Positions 53,216-64,000 of a DNA stretch of 64,000 bases are shown here, in pieces. Origin of the DNA: Saussurea involucrata. Taxonomy: Eukaryota; Streptophyta; Magnoliopsida; Asterales; Asteraceae. A program made the translations under genes and the position numbers. Under the pieces are notes generated by a model. It ran no database searches, was not told the DNA's origin, and was given only the letters and a program-made list of their open reading frames with translations. Numbering within the stretch: the first letter of the stretch is position 1; each line of letters opens with the position of its first letter. The stretch lies in contig CM066319.1 in assembly GCA_033807775.1 (NCBI GenBank), positions 142,774,983 to 142,838,982 of the forward strand. Reading direction: 5' to 3'.

Positions 53216-55621
53216 TTAGTTTGTCTTGGGTACCCACTTAACCATGTGTACACACTTGTCAGTGGGGGTAGAAGAGGAGGTGGAAGGTTCAGCAGTCTTC
53301 GCAGTATTTGAAGATTCAGCTTTGTCAGTCTTCACTTTGGTTAATTTCTTAACCTCAGTGGTCTTCGTTGCCTTGGGGGCAATGATCTTCACCTTAGCTA
53401 TCTTTTCAGCTTGGGTGGTTGTGGGGCACTTTCTAGCAATATGATTGGTAAGTCCACAATGATAACATTTCCTATAACTAAAAGTAGTTCTAGGACCATT
53501 TGCATGGTGAGCTTTTGATTTTGAATTTGAAGGACCAGTACCAAGTAAACTTTTGGTATTTGAAATAGGAGGAACATTCAGTTCTTCGGATTTCTTACCA
53601 ATAGTATCCACTTTGATTCTAGGAGTAGATCGCTGAATAGATCCACGCTGAATAAATCCAGGGATCTTATTCTTTGAACCAGAGGGATAAGTCACTGAAG
53701 CTTTAGAAGCATTCAGCTTTGGTACAAAGGTACCCTTCTGAGGATTTTGGTTAAAAGCAATTCCTTTACCTTTGTCTTTAAAGATTGAGGTAGGTTTTGG
53801 ATAAACAACTTTTTCTTTACCTTTAGAAGTTAAGGTAGAGATTTCCTCAGGGATAGGCGGTTTAGAAGAGGAACACTGAGACGAGAAAGTGTCAGGGATA
53901 GAGGATACGAACATTCCAAACTTAAGCATGGAACGGTCAGTGGTTGGTTCTAGAGTGTCAGCTTAGTAACCAAGACCACGTTTATCACTCAGGGGAATCT
54001 GAGACTTAATTATCTCAGTGATCTTTGTTGAGGAATTATACCATCCATCAACAGTAGCTTTTTCAGCTTTTAATGCAGCGATAGCCTCTTCGCGTTCGAT
54101 TTTGACTAGTTGATTTAAGTGAACTTGATCTTTAAAATCTTCTTCAATCTTAGAAAGATTTTCTATTTGAAGGTGACAATTTTTAAGCTGTTCAGCGAGA
54201 TCAAGGTTTTGATTTTCAAAAACAGTTTTGCCATTCATGGTTTCATATAAACTTCTAGTCAAGAGATCGATCTTTTGAAGACTATCAGCTTCATCAATAT
54301 TTATAATATTGGTAAAGAAGGAAGGTGATACCTTAGTAGCAGAGGTTGAAGTAGAGGGTATGTCAGAATTTTCTTCCTCATCTTCAAGTTTGGCCATGAG
54401 ACATAGATTGGCTTCATCATCATCTTCAGAGTCAGATGATTCTTCTTCGTCAGAGGCAGCCCAATCATAGTCAGCCATAAGGCCTTTGCCTTTCTTCGTA
54501 AAGATTTTCAGCTTTGAATACCTTTCTTTCAGCTTTTTGTATTTTTCATCTCTAGTCCTGGGTGTAAAGTTTTTCTTGGGAAAAGCTTAGGGTCTAGAGA
54601 CTTTCTTTGACCTGCACTCGCTAGCAAAATGTCCTATCTTTTCACAGTTGTAGCAAGTAGCAGTAGCCTTATCAACAGGGGTTGATGATCTTGGCTTGTC
54701 AGTAATAGCAAGAGGTTTGTTCTTTTTGAAATTACTCTTTCTAGCAAATCTCCTGAACTTATTAGCCAGGAATGCTAGAGTTTCATCATCATCTGAAGCT
54801 TCAGAATCTGATGAACGTTCAGAGTTAGTTTCCAACTCAGTGACAGTGATCGTAGATCGCTGAGTGGAAGGTAACTCTGAGAGTAAAGCAACAGGGGTGC
54901 TTTTGGAATCTTTTATAAGATTCTTCTTAAGATGACTCGATTGCTCATGATTCAGCATCGTGCCATATAAGGTAGAAAGAGTAACAGATCTAAGATCTTT
55001 TGACAGCTTGAGACACATTGAATAACTGTCCCAGCTTTCAGGTAAACATTCTAAGAACTTTGCCAGTACTTCAAAGTTAGAATATTCCTTACCAACAGTT
55101 TTCAGATCTATTATTAAGCAGTTAAAACATTGGTGTACTTCAGAGAGAGATTCATTCTTACCACAAATGAAGCTTTCATACTGTCTTACCAGGTTGATCT
55201 TTCGAGAGTCCTGGACTTCAGAAGTACCTTCATACTGAACACAGATTGTATCCCACATAGCTTTTGAGGTTTTCAGGTTCATTACGGAATGGTAGACTTC
55301 GTCAGGAAGAGCCATGGAGAGTATGGATCTGGCTTTGGTGTCGATAGCCACTTTCTTCTTATCTTCATCAGTCCACATATGAATTTCCTTGGGAATCAAC
55401 CTTTCTGGAATAGCAGGTCTATTCTCAGCGGCTGGAACTGCAGGATCAATTCTTATAGGAATATATGGGCCGTTTTCAAGATAGTAAGGCATAGTAGGGT
55501 CTACACCTTCTAAGAAGAGATTCATCCTATTTTTCCATAGATTAAAATTATATCTGGAGAATCTAGGGGGTTTTGCAAGAGAACCATTGTCAATATAGTT
55601 AGTGTTTGTGTTGGTGGCCAT
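53216..55621 (-). pseudogene. gag: copia gag of A2, two nonsense codons
   Basis: Starts MATNTN at 55621. TAA at 54587-54589 just after the first zinc knuckle (CYNCEKIGHFASEC) and TAA at 53963-53965 before the C-terminal third. Otherwise colinear with A1 Gag to the shared TAA at 53216-53218. A second zinc knuckle (CYHCGLTNHIARKC) is present. Confidence 0.9.
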
Positions 55622-55687
55622 TTTAAGAAATAGCCAGGAAGAGAAATCTTAGTATAGATCAGATCTTGTTTATGAGATTAAACAAAT

Positions 55688-55701
55688 CCGCTCTGATACC
55701 A
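55688..55701 (-). other. primer-binding site of copia A2
   Basis: TGGTATCAGAGCGG on the minus strand, two bases from the LTR. Confidence 0.82.
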
Positions 55702-55703
55702 CT

Positions 55704-56667
55704 TGTTGGTCCCGAAGGGTTATACAAGTTTGTAGAAAGGGGGGGGGGGGGTTGAATACAAACACACTATTTTTACTTTTCTAAATTGTTTATTGATAAA
55801 TCAAGACAATTTACAACTTGTTGTGGAACAAGATTAAGGATTAACCTAATCTAAACAAGTTAAGAACACTAAGTTTCTTGCACTAGAATAAGATAGAAAG
55901 AAGATAAGAATATTAAGTATAATATTCTAACACACAAATATAAAGAAGAAGATGGTCCGAGCACACTTCATTTCTGAAGTAGGGTTCTTCTTATATACTA
56001 CATGCATTTAATGCATGGCAATATTGCTTTACACGTGGCAGCAGCTGAGTGGTTGCATGTCATTGACCTTTGTAGACAACCTTAGTAGCCGCATGGTGCA
56101 CAGTGTAGAATCAGAGTTTGTTGTACGATCATAGACAAAAAGGGATGTCCATTCTGACATTTCGTACGGAGACGTGCAAGGGAGGTAAGACAATAGTACT
56201 TTGTAAGGAGACTTCATGATCAGCTTTCGTTGAAACAGATCTTTATCAGCGAATGATAAAGTTCAGCGATTGCTGAAGTCTTCTACTTGATACTTCACGT
56301 TGAGTGGACAAATCTTGGCTTCGCTGATATCCGCATCAGTTCATTAGTAGACTTGTCGCTAGTTCTTGGGCTTGATCTTCGACTTTAGCGTAGAACCTAT
56401 GTTGACGTGAAACTTGTCTTCAGGGATCATAAGTAAATAAACTAAATTATCAGCGATCATCTCATAGACTGAACATGCTCAGAGCTATTCGATGAACAGA
56501 GTTCGCTGACTATTTATCTTTAAAGAGCGAGAGTTACTATCAGCGGTACTGAAACAGTCTTAGTACTTATCAGCGATAGTGAAACTCTAATACATATCAT
56601 TTACTTATAATTTTCACTAAGTGTTAAGAGAGGGTCATTATCAAATCACTGAGGGTTTGGATCAACA
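55704..56667 (-). repeat. 5' LTR of copia A2
   Basis: 964 bp, G13 tract. Pairs with 43655-44628. Confidence 0.9.
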
Positions 56668-57768
56668 ATGTCATCCAAATTGACGTGCTATTCAATGGCC
56701 TATCTCTAGGTCCATGACACTTTAGCACTATCAAAGTGATCAATTTGTCAAGGGATTGTATTATCTTGAAGAAACTTGGGTTGGAATAATAAAACATAAT
56801 TTTTGCCACAAAAATGCCTACTTTCTTTTGGTCATCATAACACCATTTGCCTCACACCCAAACTAAAAAGATTAGCTACTCATTACAATAAACGAGACAA
56901 AGTAAATACAAGAAACTTGGAAAGTAAACATGATGCTTGGAAGTATAAAAGGCTTGGAAGTAAAAATGACTAAAAGTAATGACTTTAAAAGTAAAGACAA
57001 GAATGTAAGATGTAAGCAAGTAAATGACAAGAGTACAAAATGGAATGTAGATCTATAACTATCAAAAGTGAATACTGAAAAGTAAAGACAAGAACATTAA
57101 AGATAAAGCTAACGATGGAAGAATAATAAAGAAATTGAAAGGTGTAGTTAGGATGCTATTCTAATGCTACAACAATGCATAAGAGTAATTAAAGAAAAAG
57201 AAAAAGTAAATGAAGAACACTTGAAGACTTGAAGAACATTCGTAATATTCTGGAAATAAAGAGAGAGAGATTAGAACTGATGTAAGATCAGCTCTAAGAT
57301 GGATGATATTAAAGCTAGATGACCCCTCTATAAATAACAAAAGGGAGGGGCATCATTGTAAATAAAGAGAACTAAACTAACTAGAAAGTACAACTAGTTA
57401 ACTAAAAGTACAATGACCAACTAAACAACTAGTTAAACTAACAATACAAACTAAATAGTGTTTCAGGGGTTACAAAAGATCATTTTAATCCAAAATAACA
57501 ATTTCTAGCTCAGCCATTCGGTTTCTTCTTCCCCATGATCACCAGATCCATGCTGTGCCATTGCTGCAACAATGCTCTGTTTTGAGAGATTTTGCCAAAA
57601 ACACATAAATTAGCCCACCGAACTAGTAAAACAAGTAAACCATGATCCCTAGCTCCATGAATGCAAAACAAGATAAAAAAGACTCAAAGTTGGTATTCTA
57701 GAATGAAAAAGTCCTATTTTACAACAAAGAAATAAGTGCTTAAGTACTCAAAATTGAGCACTTATCAC
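56668..57768 (-). repeat. Tat-like LTR, right piece
   Basis: AT-rich, no ORF. Ends GAGCACTTATCA at 57768. Confidence 0.55.
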
Positions 57769-58491
57769 CACCCCAAACTAAGAAATTTGCTTGTCCCCAA
57801 GCAATAAAAAGACTAAAAGAAAATGACTCAATTTCTGAAAAAGTTTGCACAAGGAATGGCATTAAGTGCACTTCATGAGTATGAACGTGTCAAGAATGCA
57901 TAGCATAGTATTTCATAATTCTAAATTAATCAACATCTCATTCTATTTGTGCCTATGGACCATAAGCTAACCACACAGTCTTTTTGTTATGTCCATACAA
58001 TTCATCATCACAGATTACCAAGGCTTTTAAGAAAGGAAAGGGTTTCTCTGGTTTTGGCATATGTTTTTCTTACCTTGCCTTTTCTTTCCCCATGTTCCAA
58101 CGCTTTGATTTTTTTTTCCAGATTTTGGCACTTTTTGTGCTCTTTTTGGTTGGAAACATACACCTGCCCCTATGGAGCATTTTTGGTGTTTTTATACCAC
58201 TTTTTCATGGCTTTTAGAGCTTTGCTCTTGTTGCCATTTTTAGGCACCCCCACCCCAAACTAAGAAATAGACAATGTCCTCATTGTTGTGGAGAAGTGTA
58301 TGCATTTAAAGGCTTAAAGTGGCTAAAAATGAGCAAAAGCATGGATCCTCTCTGTAATTGATGATGAATGTGGACCAACTTGTGTCCCAAGCACAAGTGT
58401 GGTTAGTTCTAGCATAAATCACTTCGAGAGATGAAATGTGAACTTGTGAAAGTTATTTGGGCTATGCAAACATGTTAACAATGACCATTCA
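57769..58491 (-). other. Tat-like element interior, 3' end
   Basis: The purine tract AGTTTGGGGTGG (minus strand) occurs at 57769-57780 and again as a near copy at ~58248-58265. T-rich plus strand, no retroviral ORF visible. A3 inserts at 58492. Confidence 0.5.
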
Positions 58492-59442
58492 TGTTGGTCC
58501 CGAAAGGGTTATACAAGTTTGTAGAAGGGGGGTTGAATACAAACACGATTTTTACTTTTCTAAATTGTTTATTGATATGTATCAAACAATTTACAACTTG
58601 TTGCAGAACAAGATTAAGGAATAAACCTAATCTAAACAAGTTAAGAGAATCACTAAGATTTCTTGCACTAGAAATAAGAGAGAGAATTAAGAACACTTAA
58701 GCTAAGTATTCTAACACACAAATTCAGCAAGAGAAGGAATGGTCGAACTCTTCATTTCTGAAGTAGGGTTTCCTTTATATACTGCATGCATTTAATGCAC
58801 ATCAGTATCAATTTACACGTAGCAGTAGCTGATTGGCTGCATGGTTTGACCTTGGTAGACAACCTAGTAGCCACATGATGAACATTGTAGAATCAGAGTT
58901 GGTTGTACGATTCTGGACAAAAAGGATGTCCGTTCTGACAGATCGTACGGAGACGTGCAAGGAGATAAGACAAAAGTAACTTGTAGAGGAAGACTTCATG
59001 ATCAGCGTTCGCTGATTAAATCTTTATCAGCGAGTGATAAAGTTCAGCGTTCGCTGAAATCTTCTACTTGAAACTTCACGTTGAGTGGACAGGTCTTGGT
59101 ATCGCTGATATCCGCATCAGTTCATTAGTAGACTTGTCGCTGGTTCTTTGGCTTGATCTTCGACTTCAGCGTAGAACATAGTTGACGTGAAACTTGTCTT
59201 CAGGGATCATAAGTAAACAACTAAAACTATCAGCGATCATCAGTAAGACTGAACAGGCTCAGGGTTTGCTGATGAACAGTATCGCTGAATGTGTAATTTA
59301 AAGAACATGAGTTTCCTATCAGCGGTACTGTAGAGACATAGCACTTATCAGCGATAGTGAAACTAATACATATTGTCTACTTACAATTTTCACTAAGTGT
59401 TTCTCAGAGTCATTATCAAATCATTGAGGGTTTGGATCAACA
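58492..59442 (-). repeat. 3' LTR of copia A3
   Basis: 951 bp. G tract of only 6. Contains the near-palindrome TTCAGCGTTCGCTGAA (59041-59058 region) and many CGCTGA motifs. Confidence 0.88.
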
Positions 59443-59716
59443 ATCTCCCCCTATTTGATTATGACAAAGCAACAAAAGAAAATTGCTAAATAAGAAAACA
59501 TAAGGATAAATAGAACTCATAAAATATTTTTCCCATTTACTGTTTTCGGGGATCTTTTGAGTACATATGGAGTAAAGTACATTTGCTGAAATTTTTCTTT
59601 AAACTTCATATAAGTTACAGAGGGAAGTAGAAAAATTACAAGTACAACAAATAAAATTTACAAGTACAAAAGATACAAGCTGATAAAGATAGAAGAATTA
59701 CAGGAAATCCTATCAG

Positions 59717-60937
59717 CTATACAGGTTTATCCTTGATGAGAAGTTCATCAAGGGATTTTGTGGTAGGGATCATCCAGTCAGGGACATTTTCTCCAAGATC
59801 CCGTCTTTGTTTTGCTTCTTTAAAGATCAGGGGCTTCATGAAGTGTCCGAGAAGGTCTTCTCTAAATCCGAACCAATAGACGAGATCCCTGAGATGTTCG
59901 ATATGAGTGATGGGTAGCTCAGAGATGCATTGAAAGCATTCTCGTCCATCATAGTCTCTGAAGAAGATACCATAAGGATCACTTAAGACTTTTCCAGGGA
60001 CAAAGCGTTCACCAGGGGGCAAGGAGATGTCGAGAGCTGAGAGATCAGGTTCAGGACCAAGAACGTCTTCACGTGAAAAGCCAATTCCGGTTTCGTTTCT
60101 GATAGGAGGGCCTGAGTCTGAAGGTATTATCTTTTTCTTTGCAGCAGGCCTTCTTCGTTGAGTATGAGCAAGAGGAGGAGGAGGAATATCCACAGCAGAT
60201 GTAACCAAGTCGGTCTGTTTATTCAAAACTTTCTTGACATGGTCTTTAAAAGTTGAGCGAGATCGCTGAATGGCTATTCGCATTTCCAACCACTCAGAGA
60301 AACCGTACTTGCTGATTGATGAAGCTTAGATGGTTTCCTTGTTACCATTTTCTCTGAAGATGTCGGCTTTAACAACTGGAACTTTTAAGGATATCCTTCC
60401 TATGATGTTCACTTTGTTGATTTTGGAAACCCGATATCGATAGCTTAATTTTTCTTTGCACCATACCAGGGTTGAGTCAGATACCTTGGTCTTCTTCTCG
60501 ACGATCTTTTAGGCGTCCTTCCATAGTTGTCTTTGAACAATGATGGGAGTCTTTTTCAGTGCATGATCTTCCACCGATCGTTGAGCGAGCTCGATAGCAT
60601 AAGCTTTATCTATTTCTTCAGCTCTCTTTCAATCGACGAGTTGTTTTTCAGCTTTGAAGTGTTCAACGACTTCTTTTCTTGATATTTTGTATCAAGGAAG
60701 GATGATTCGCTGATCCTCAAGCTGTTTGATCATTGCTTCTCTCCTTTTCAGTTCTTATTCACTTAGCTGTTGAGGAGCCAAGGAAGGTCGTTTGTTATGA
60801 GAGAGCAGTTCTTCTTCAGGTTCATCAGTCTCAGTGAAGTCTAAGACTGGGATAATTTTTTAGCACTCGGGGCTGGATGTATTGTTGATGTAGCTGGAGG
60901 AACTTCAGCTAGATCCTTAAGAAGGGGAGATGATTAG
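59717..60937 (-). pseudogene. extra gene of A3, second coding exon, broken
   Basis: Open from 60289 to the stop at 59717. Upstream of that, a TAA near 60326 and several further stops to 60900. The frame-keeping acceptor CTAG has become CTAA at ~60933-60936. C-terminal blocks as in A1. Confidence 0.75.
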
Positions 60938-61089
60938 CTGAAACATAACGATCGTTTAAGTAAGATCATTTGGGAGAAGAGATAGAGAAAGAATGAGGTT
61001 TAAGTGTATAGAGGTTTTATGGAGAGGAGAACTGAGGTGGAGAAAGGATAGAGGAGGGATGCAGTGTAAGGGAAGAAAATATATTGTAC

Positions 61090-63763
61090 CTGACAAACTG
61101 GCTTTCTTTGAAGGATAGTCATATTGCCTTATGCAACGAGGCCTTTATTTTTTCCTTTGTCTGCTTCAGTCGCTGCAGGCTTTTTTGTGGTCCCCTCCCC
61201 TGATGATTCTTTTATCACAACCCCTTTTTGAGCAGGGGCCCTTCTAGGCTGGAAGGAGTAATCGATATCTTCATCATCATCATCATCATCATTTTTTGGG
61301 GATGATGATGGTTCATCATCAGCGATATCGACGTCTTCATCGTCTTCTTCTTCTTCATGTACCTCATCGTCATCAGCAGACAGTTCTAGTACTTCAACAT
61401 CAGCGTCCTCATCGAGTGCTCAGAATCAGAGGGAGGTTTCTCGGTTCCCTTAGGGTTTCCAACTCCTTGAGGTTTATCAGCAGTTGTAGAAATAATACCC
61501 TCCCCTCAGAGTTATGGGGAAGGTCTTCTTGAGTCTTCTTCTCCCCCTTTTCCACATGACAGATGGGGGAGGAAATAGCAGCATCAACAACATCATCAGC
61601 ATGCTTTGGGTCACTGTCTTCTTGGCCAGTGATCCCAACGCAAGTTTCAACCCTTGCTATTCTGTCTTCCAGGCCAGAAATAACAGGGTGGATTCTTTCA
61701 AGAGTCTCTCTATCGACCTGAGTAAAGTGGGATGGGGGACATGTTGGGGCGTCCAGACGATCGAGGATTTGCTGTAGGAGAGTCTTCACAGTGCTTACCT
61801 CTGACTTCATAGTAGATACCTCTCCCTGAAGATTTCCAACCACTGTCGACAATGATGTGACTTCGTTCGACAGGGTGGTGAAGTTGGTGGAGAGGGTGCT
61901 GTTTGTAGAGTTCAGAGTGTTGATGAAGGTGGAGTTGTCAGCGAGAGTCTCAGCAACTTTTGAGAGACTACCTTCCAACTTTTCCAGATCAGCACTGGAA
62001 GCTTTGCCTTTCACCTCGGTAGTGAGTGTTTTGAGAGCCTCTCCAGCGTTTGTAACCACTGAAGAGTTTGAGGAGAGTGTGGTGGTGAGAGATTCCACCT
62101 TCGTAGACAAATCCTTGAGTGAGTTGTTGATGTCGCCCAAATTAGGACTTGTAGAAGATAAAAACTTATGAACAAAGGAAAGCTCAAAAGTTGGGGATTT
62201 TGAGAGAGGAATGTTTAAGGTGTGGTGTATACCTGCGGGATGGTTGACGAAGTCATCGAAGTGTCGATAACCTGAATATTTTTCCATGTCGTCTTCCAGA
62301 GAGCCTTGACGCTGAGAAGTGCCCGCAGGTCCTGTGTTTTGATCCATCATCCGCTGTAGAGCTTCAACAGATGTATCACTCAGGATGATGTTTGTTGTAG
62401 ACAGGGGGAATAGAGGTGGAGTGACCAAAGAAATAGTGGGAGGAATGAAGGTTGAGAAGAGGGATTGGGTACCGGATTCAGCGTTGGCTCCGCTGAGGAA
62501 TACTTCCGCAGTACTTGGAGGTACTGAGGGAGGGAGGTTTTGTGCCAAGACAACCTCAGCGTGTAGAGACGCTGAAGCGGGTATGGAAGGGGTGGTTTCA
62601 GCTGCTGTGGCAGAGCGTACCACAGAACTTTCCAACGGCTCTTGTGGAGAGAGAGTCGTGGAGGCTTCAGCCTGGATAGACTTAGAGGATTGATCCTTGG
62701 AGGACTTCTTGGGCTTAGGAGTGCCAAGTGGGGTGTCAGAAGGTTTCCTTTTTATAGAAGGAGTGGATTTTGCGGCCTGGGTACCAGCGGTTGGGATTAT
62801 CACTGCCGATGTGGTAGCCGTAGAAGTAGAAGAAGTAGGTCTAAGAAGAGATAAGAGAGTAGAGAGACGTACCTCATTTGGCATGGGCGAGTAGTCGAGA
62901 ACCTTAGTGCCAACCTGTGATAATTTCAGGTCGCCCACCTTCGGGTATTCGTCGCCTAGCCCTTGTTGGAAGAGAGCGCTCATAAAGCGAGGATATGGAA
63001 CAGTCAACGGCCGATTTTTTTCGTCTACTCTGAGCATCATGTCGTCGAAAATGATTTTGGCCCAGTCGATGTGAAGGCCCTTCAGCAGTGCGTACCCCAT
63101 AGCCTGCTGGGGTTTGGATGCTTGGTCAGTTGACCCAACCTTAGCTGTCATGCAGCTGATCAGATGAGCAAAGATGAAGTTCATCTCGCTAGGCATTTTG
63201 GACTTCTGGATCGTGGTAAGCTTCTTCTCAGGGAGGCCATCTTTCCCTGTTCCCCAAACATACTTCATTGCATCAAAGAATGCAATGAGTTCATCTCTAT
63301 TAGTGGGGTTCTTGGGATTAGGTAGAGGAATGAAGCGTTTTTCTTTTGTACTACCAGGGAGGTTAAGGGCAGACCTGATAGATCCGAGAGTAATCTTGGA
63401 GGAACCATGTTCGGTGTCGAAGAGGATGGCATCGATCTTCTTTTTGGGGTCTTTGGTAGAGGTTATCTGAGCTCTTCTGGCAGTATACCAGAACTGAGCT
63501 AGAAGGTGCCTGTGAGCAGGAGGTCTGGTGGTCAGAACTGTCGATAGAGGACAAGTCTGAAGTAAATTAACAGCGTCGTTTAGATGTGTGATCTGCTTCT
63601 TTGGAGGAAAGTTGAAGAGGGCATAGGGATTGTTTCCTTGAAAAGTCACTTGCCCTATTTTGAAGTTGACATGAGGAGCTTTGATGAGTTCAATACTTTC
63701 AGAGGTAGTAGGAGACTGAGCAGTGAGAGTTGCGTCAGTGGTTGGAGCTTCAGTAGATGCCAT
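61090..63763 (-). pseudogene. extra gene of A3, first coding exon, C-terminal frameshift
   Basis: Open for 784 codons from ATG 63763 through the globular domain (FWYTARR, PSEMNFIFAHLISCMT, PYPRFMSALF) and coiled coil (~530-680). Frameshifts near 61500 and 61417 throw the acidic tail out of frame, and translation stops at 61409. The donor CAG|GTACAA at 61090/61089 is preserved. Confidence 0.82.
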
Positions 63764-64000
63764 TTCTGTTCATAAAGTATAAAGATGAAGAATATGAAGA
63801 TAAGTTCTTAAAATGGATAAGAGTTCCAAAATAAGGGTTTTAGAGTTTTTCTAGTTTTGAACAACATACAAAACATAGTGAATATTCTTGTTTTCCAGTT
63901 TCCTTTTAAAGAAGGGTCTGGAAAAACATATGAGAAAGTCAAGTTTAAGATTTTTATTATAAACTCGAAGAACAATCTAACAAACAGATTGTATTTATAA
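63764..64000 (-). other. leader intron region of A3 extra gene
   Basis: Acceptor GAACAG just before the ATG. The rest matches the A1/A2 leader intron in style. No ORF. Confidence 0.5.

Larger units (their letters stand above)
43655..56667 (-). mobile_element. copia sirevirus-type element A2, full length, decayed
   Basis: 13.01 kb with two LTRs (974 and 964 bp; about a dozen substitutions by eye plus a G-tract length change). Same gene order as A1. Flanks TTGTC and ATGTC suggest a 5-bp duplication with one mismatch. gag, pol and the extra gene all carry stops or frameshifts, so it is older than A1. Confidence 0.9.
42962..58491 (-). mobile_element. Tat/Athila-like gypsy element, 3' LTR and interior, split by A2
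   Basis: The LTR is in two pieces, 42962-43654 and 56668-57768 (~1.79 kb). The ends are TGATGAGTGC and GCACTTATCA (plus strand), an inverted pair. Interior starts at 57769 with the minus-strand purine tract AGTTTGGGGTGG, next to the CTTGTCCCCAAGCA stem typical of this group. A3 cuts the interior at 58492. No gag-pol in view. Confidence 0.65.
58492..64000 (-). mobile_element. copia sirevirus-type element A3, 3' part (continues beyond window)
   Basis: LTR, polypurine tract (59443-59456), extra gene second exon, first exon and the start of the leader intron, all homologous to A1/A2. gag, pol and the 5' LTR lie outside the window. Confidence 0.88.

Noticed and set aside
57949..58263. Open frame of ~104 codons in the Tat-like interior
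   Set aside because: T-rich low-complexity hydrophobic translation antisense to the element. No motif.

Overview
The window looks like nuclear DNA of a eudicot plant, probably Asteraceae. The reasons are one intron-rich plant GSK3/SHAGGY-like kinase gene with canonical short exons, MITE-filled introns, and stacks of nested LTR retrotransposons. The copia elements carry a long extra gene downstream of pol, of a kind I recall mainly from Asteraceae genomes. That species guess is inference. Everything was read by eye; no search was run.

Layout. 1-20172: a Ty3/gypsy (Tekay/Del-like) element on the minus strand with ~2.1 kb LTRs and no recognisable coding sequence, split by a complete 13.06 kb Ty1/copia element of sirevirus (SIRE/Maximus) type at 3647-16705 (called A1). 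20173-24751: the 3' end of a Helitron on the plus strand. Its helicase ORF is split by a hAT-type element (20516-24297, 8-bp duplication), which contains further inverted-repeat elements. 26185-34315: the only host gene seen, a 12-coding-exon shaggy-like kinase (SK11/SK12 clade, 409 aa) on the minus strand with its 5' leader exon near 36 kb. Most of its longer introns carry transposon debris, and one holds a perfect 959-bp (TATATG)n array. 37034-39435: a second, decayed Helitron on the minus strand.

39436-64000: a nest of retroelements. A copia remnant (B) sits in the Helitron. A plus-strand relative of A1 (A4) sits in B. A Tat/Athila-like gypsy element sits in A4. Two more A-family copies, A2 (43655-56667) and A3 (58492 to beyond the window), sit in the LTR and interior of that gypsy element.

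The most interesting object is the A family. Between pol and the 3' LTR it carries what looks like a complete plant-style transcription unit: a CCAAT/G-box/TATA promoter, a leader exon, a ~380-nt leader intron, a ~890-codon exon, a ~157-nt intron and a ~415-codon exon, all sense to the element. The two copies with sequence available (A1, A2) share this architecture, and A3 preserves its donor. The predicted product has a globular N-terminus, a long coiled coil and a very acidic tail, with no evident membrane segment. The whole element, LTRs and coding parts alike, is also studded with the hexamer TCAGCG/CGCTGA. Gag and pol lie in one frame separated by a single conserved TAA in an intron-acceptor-like context.
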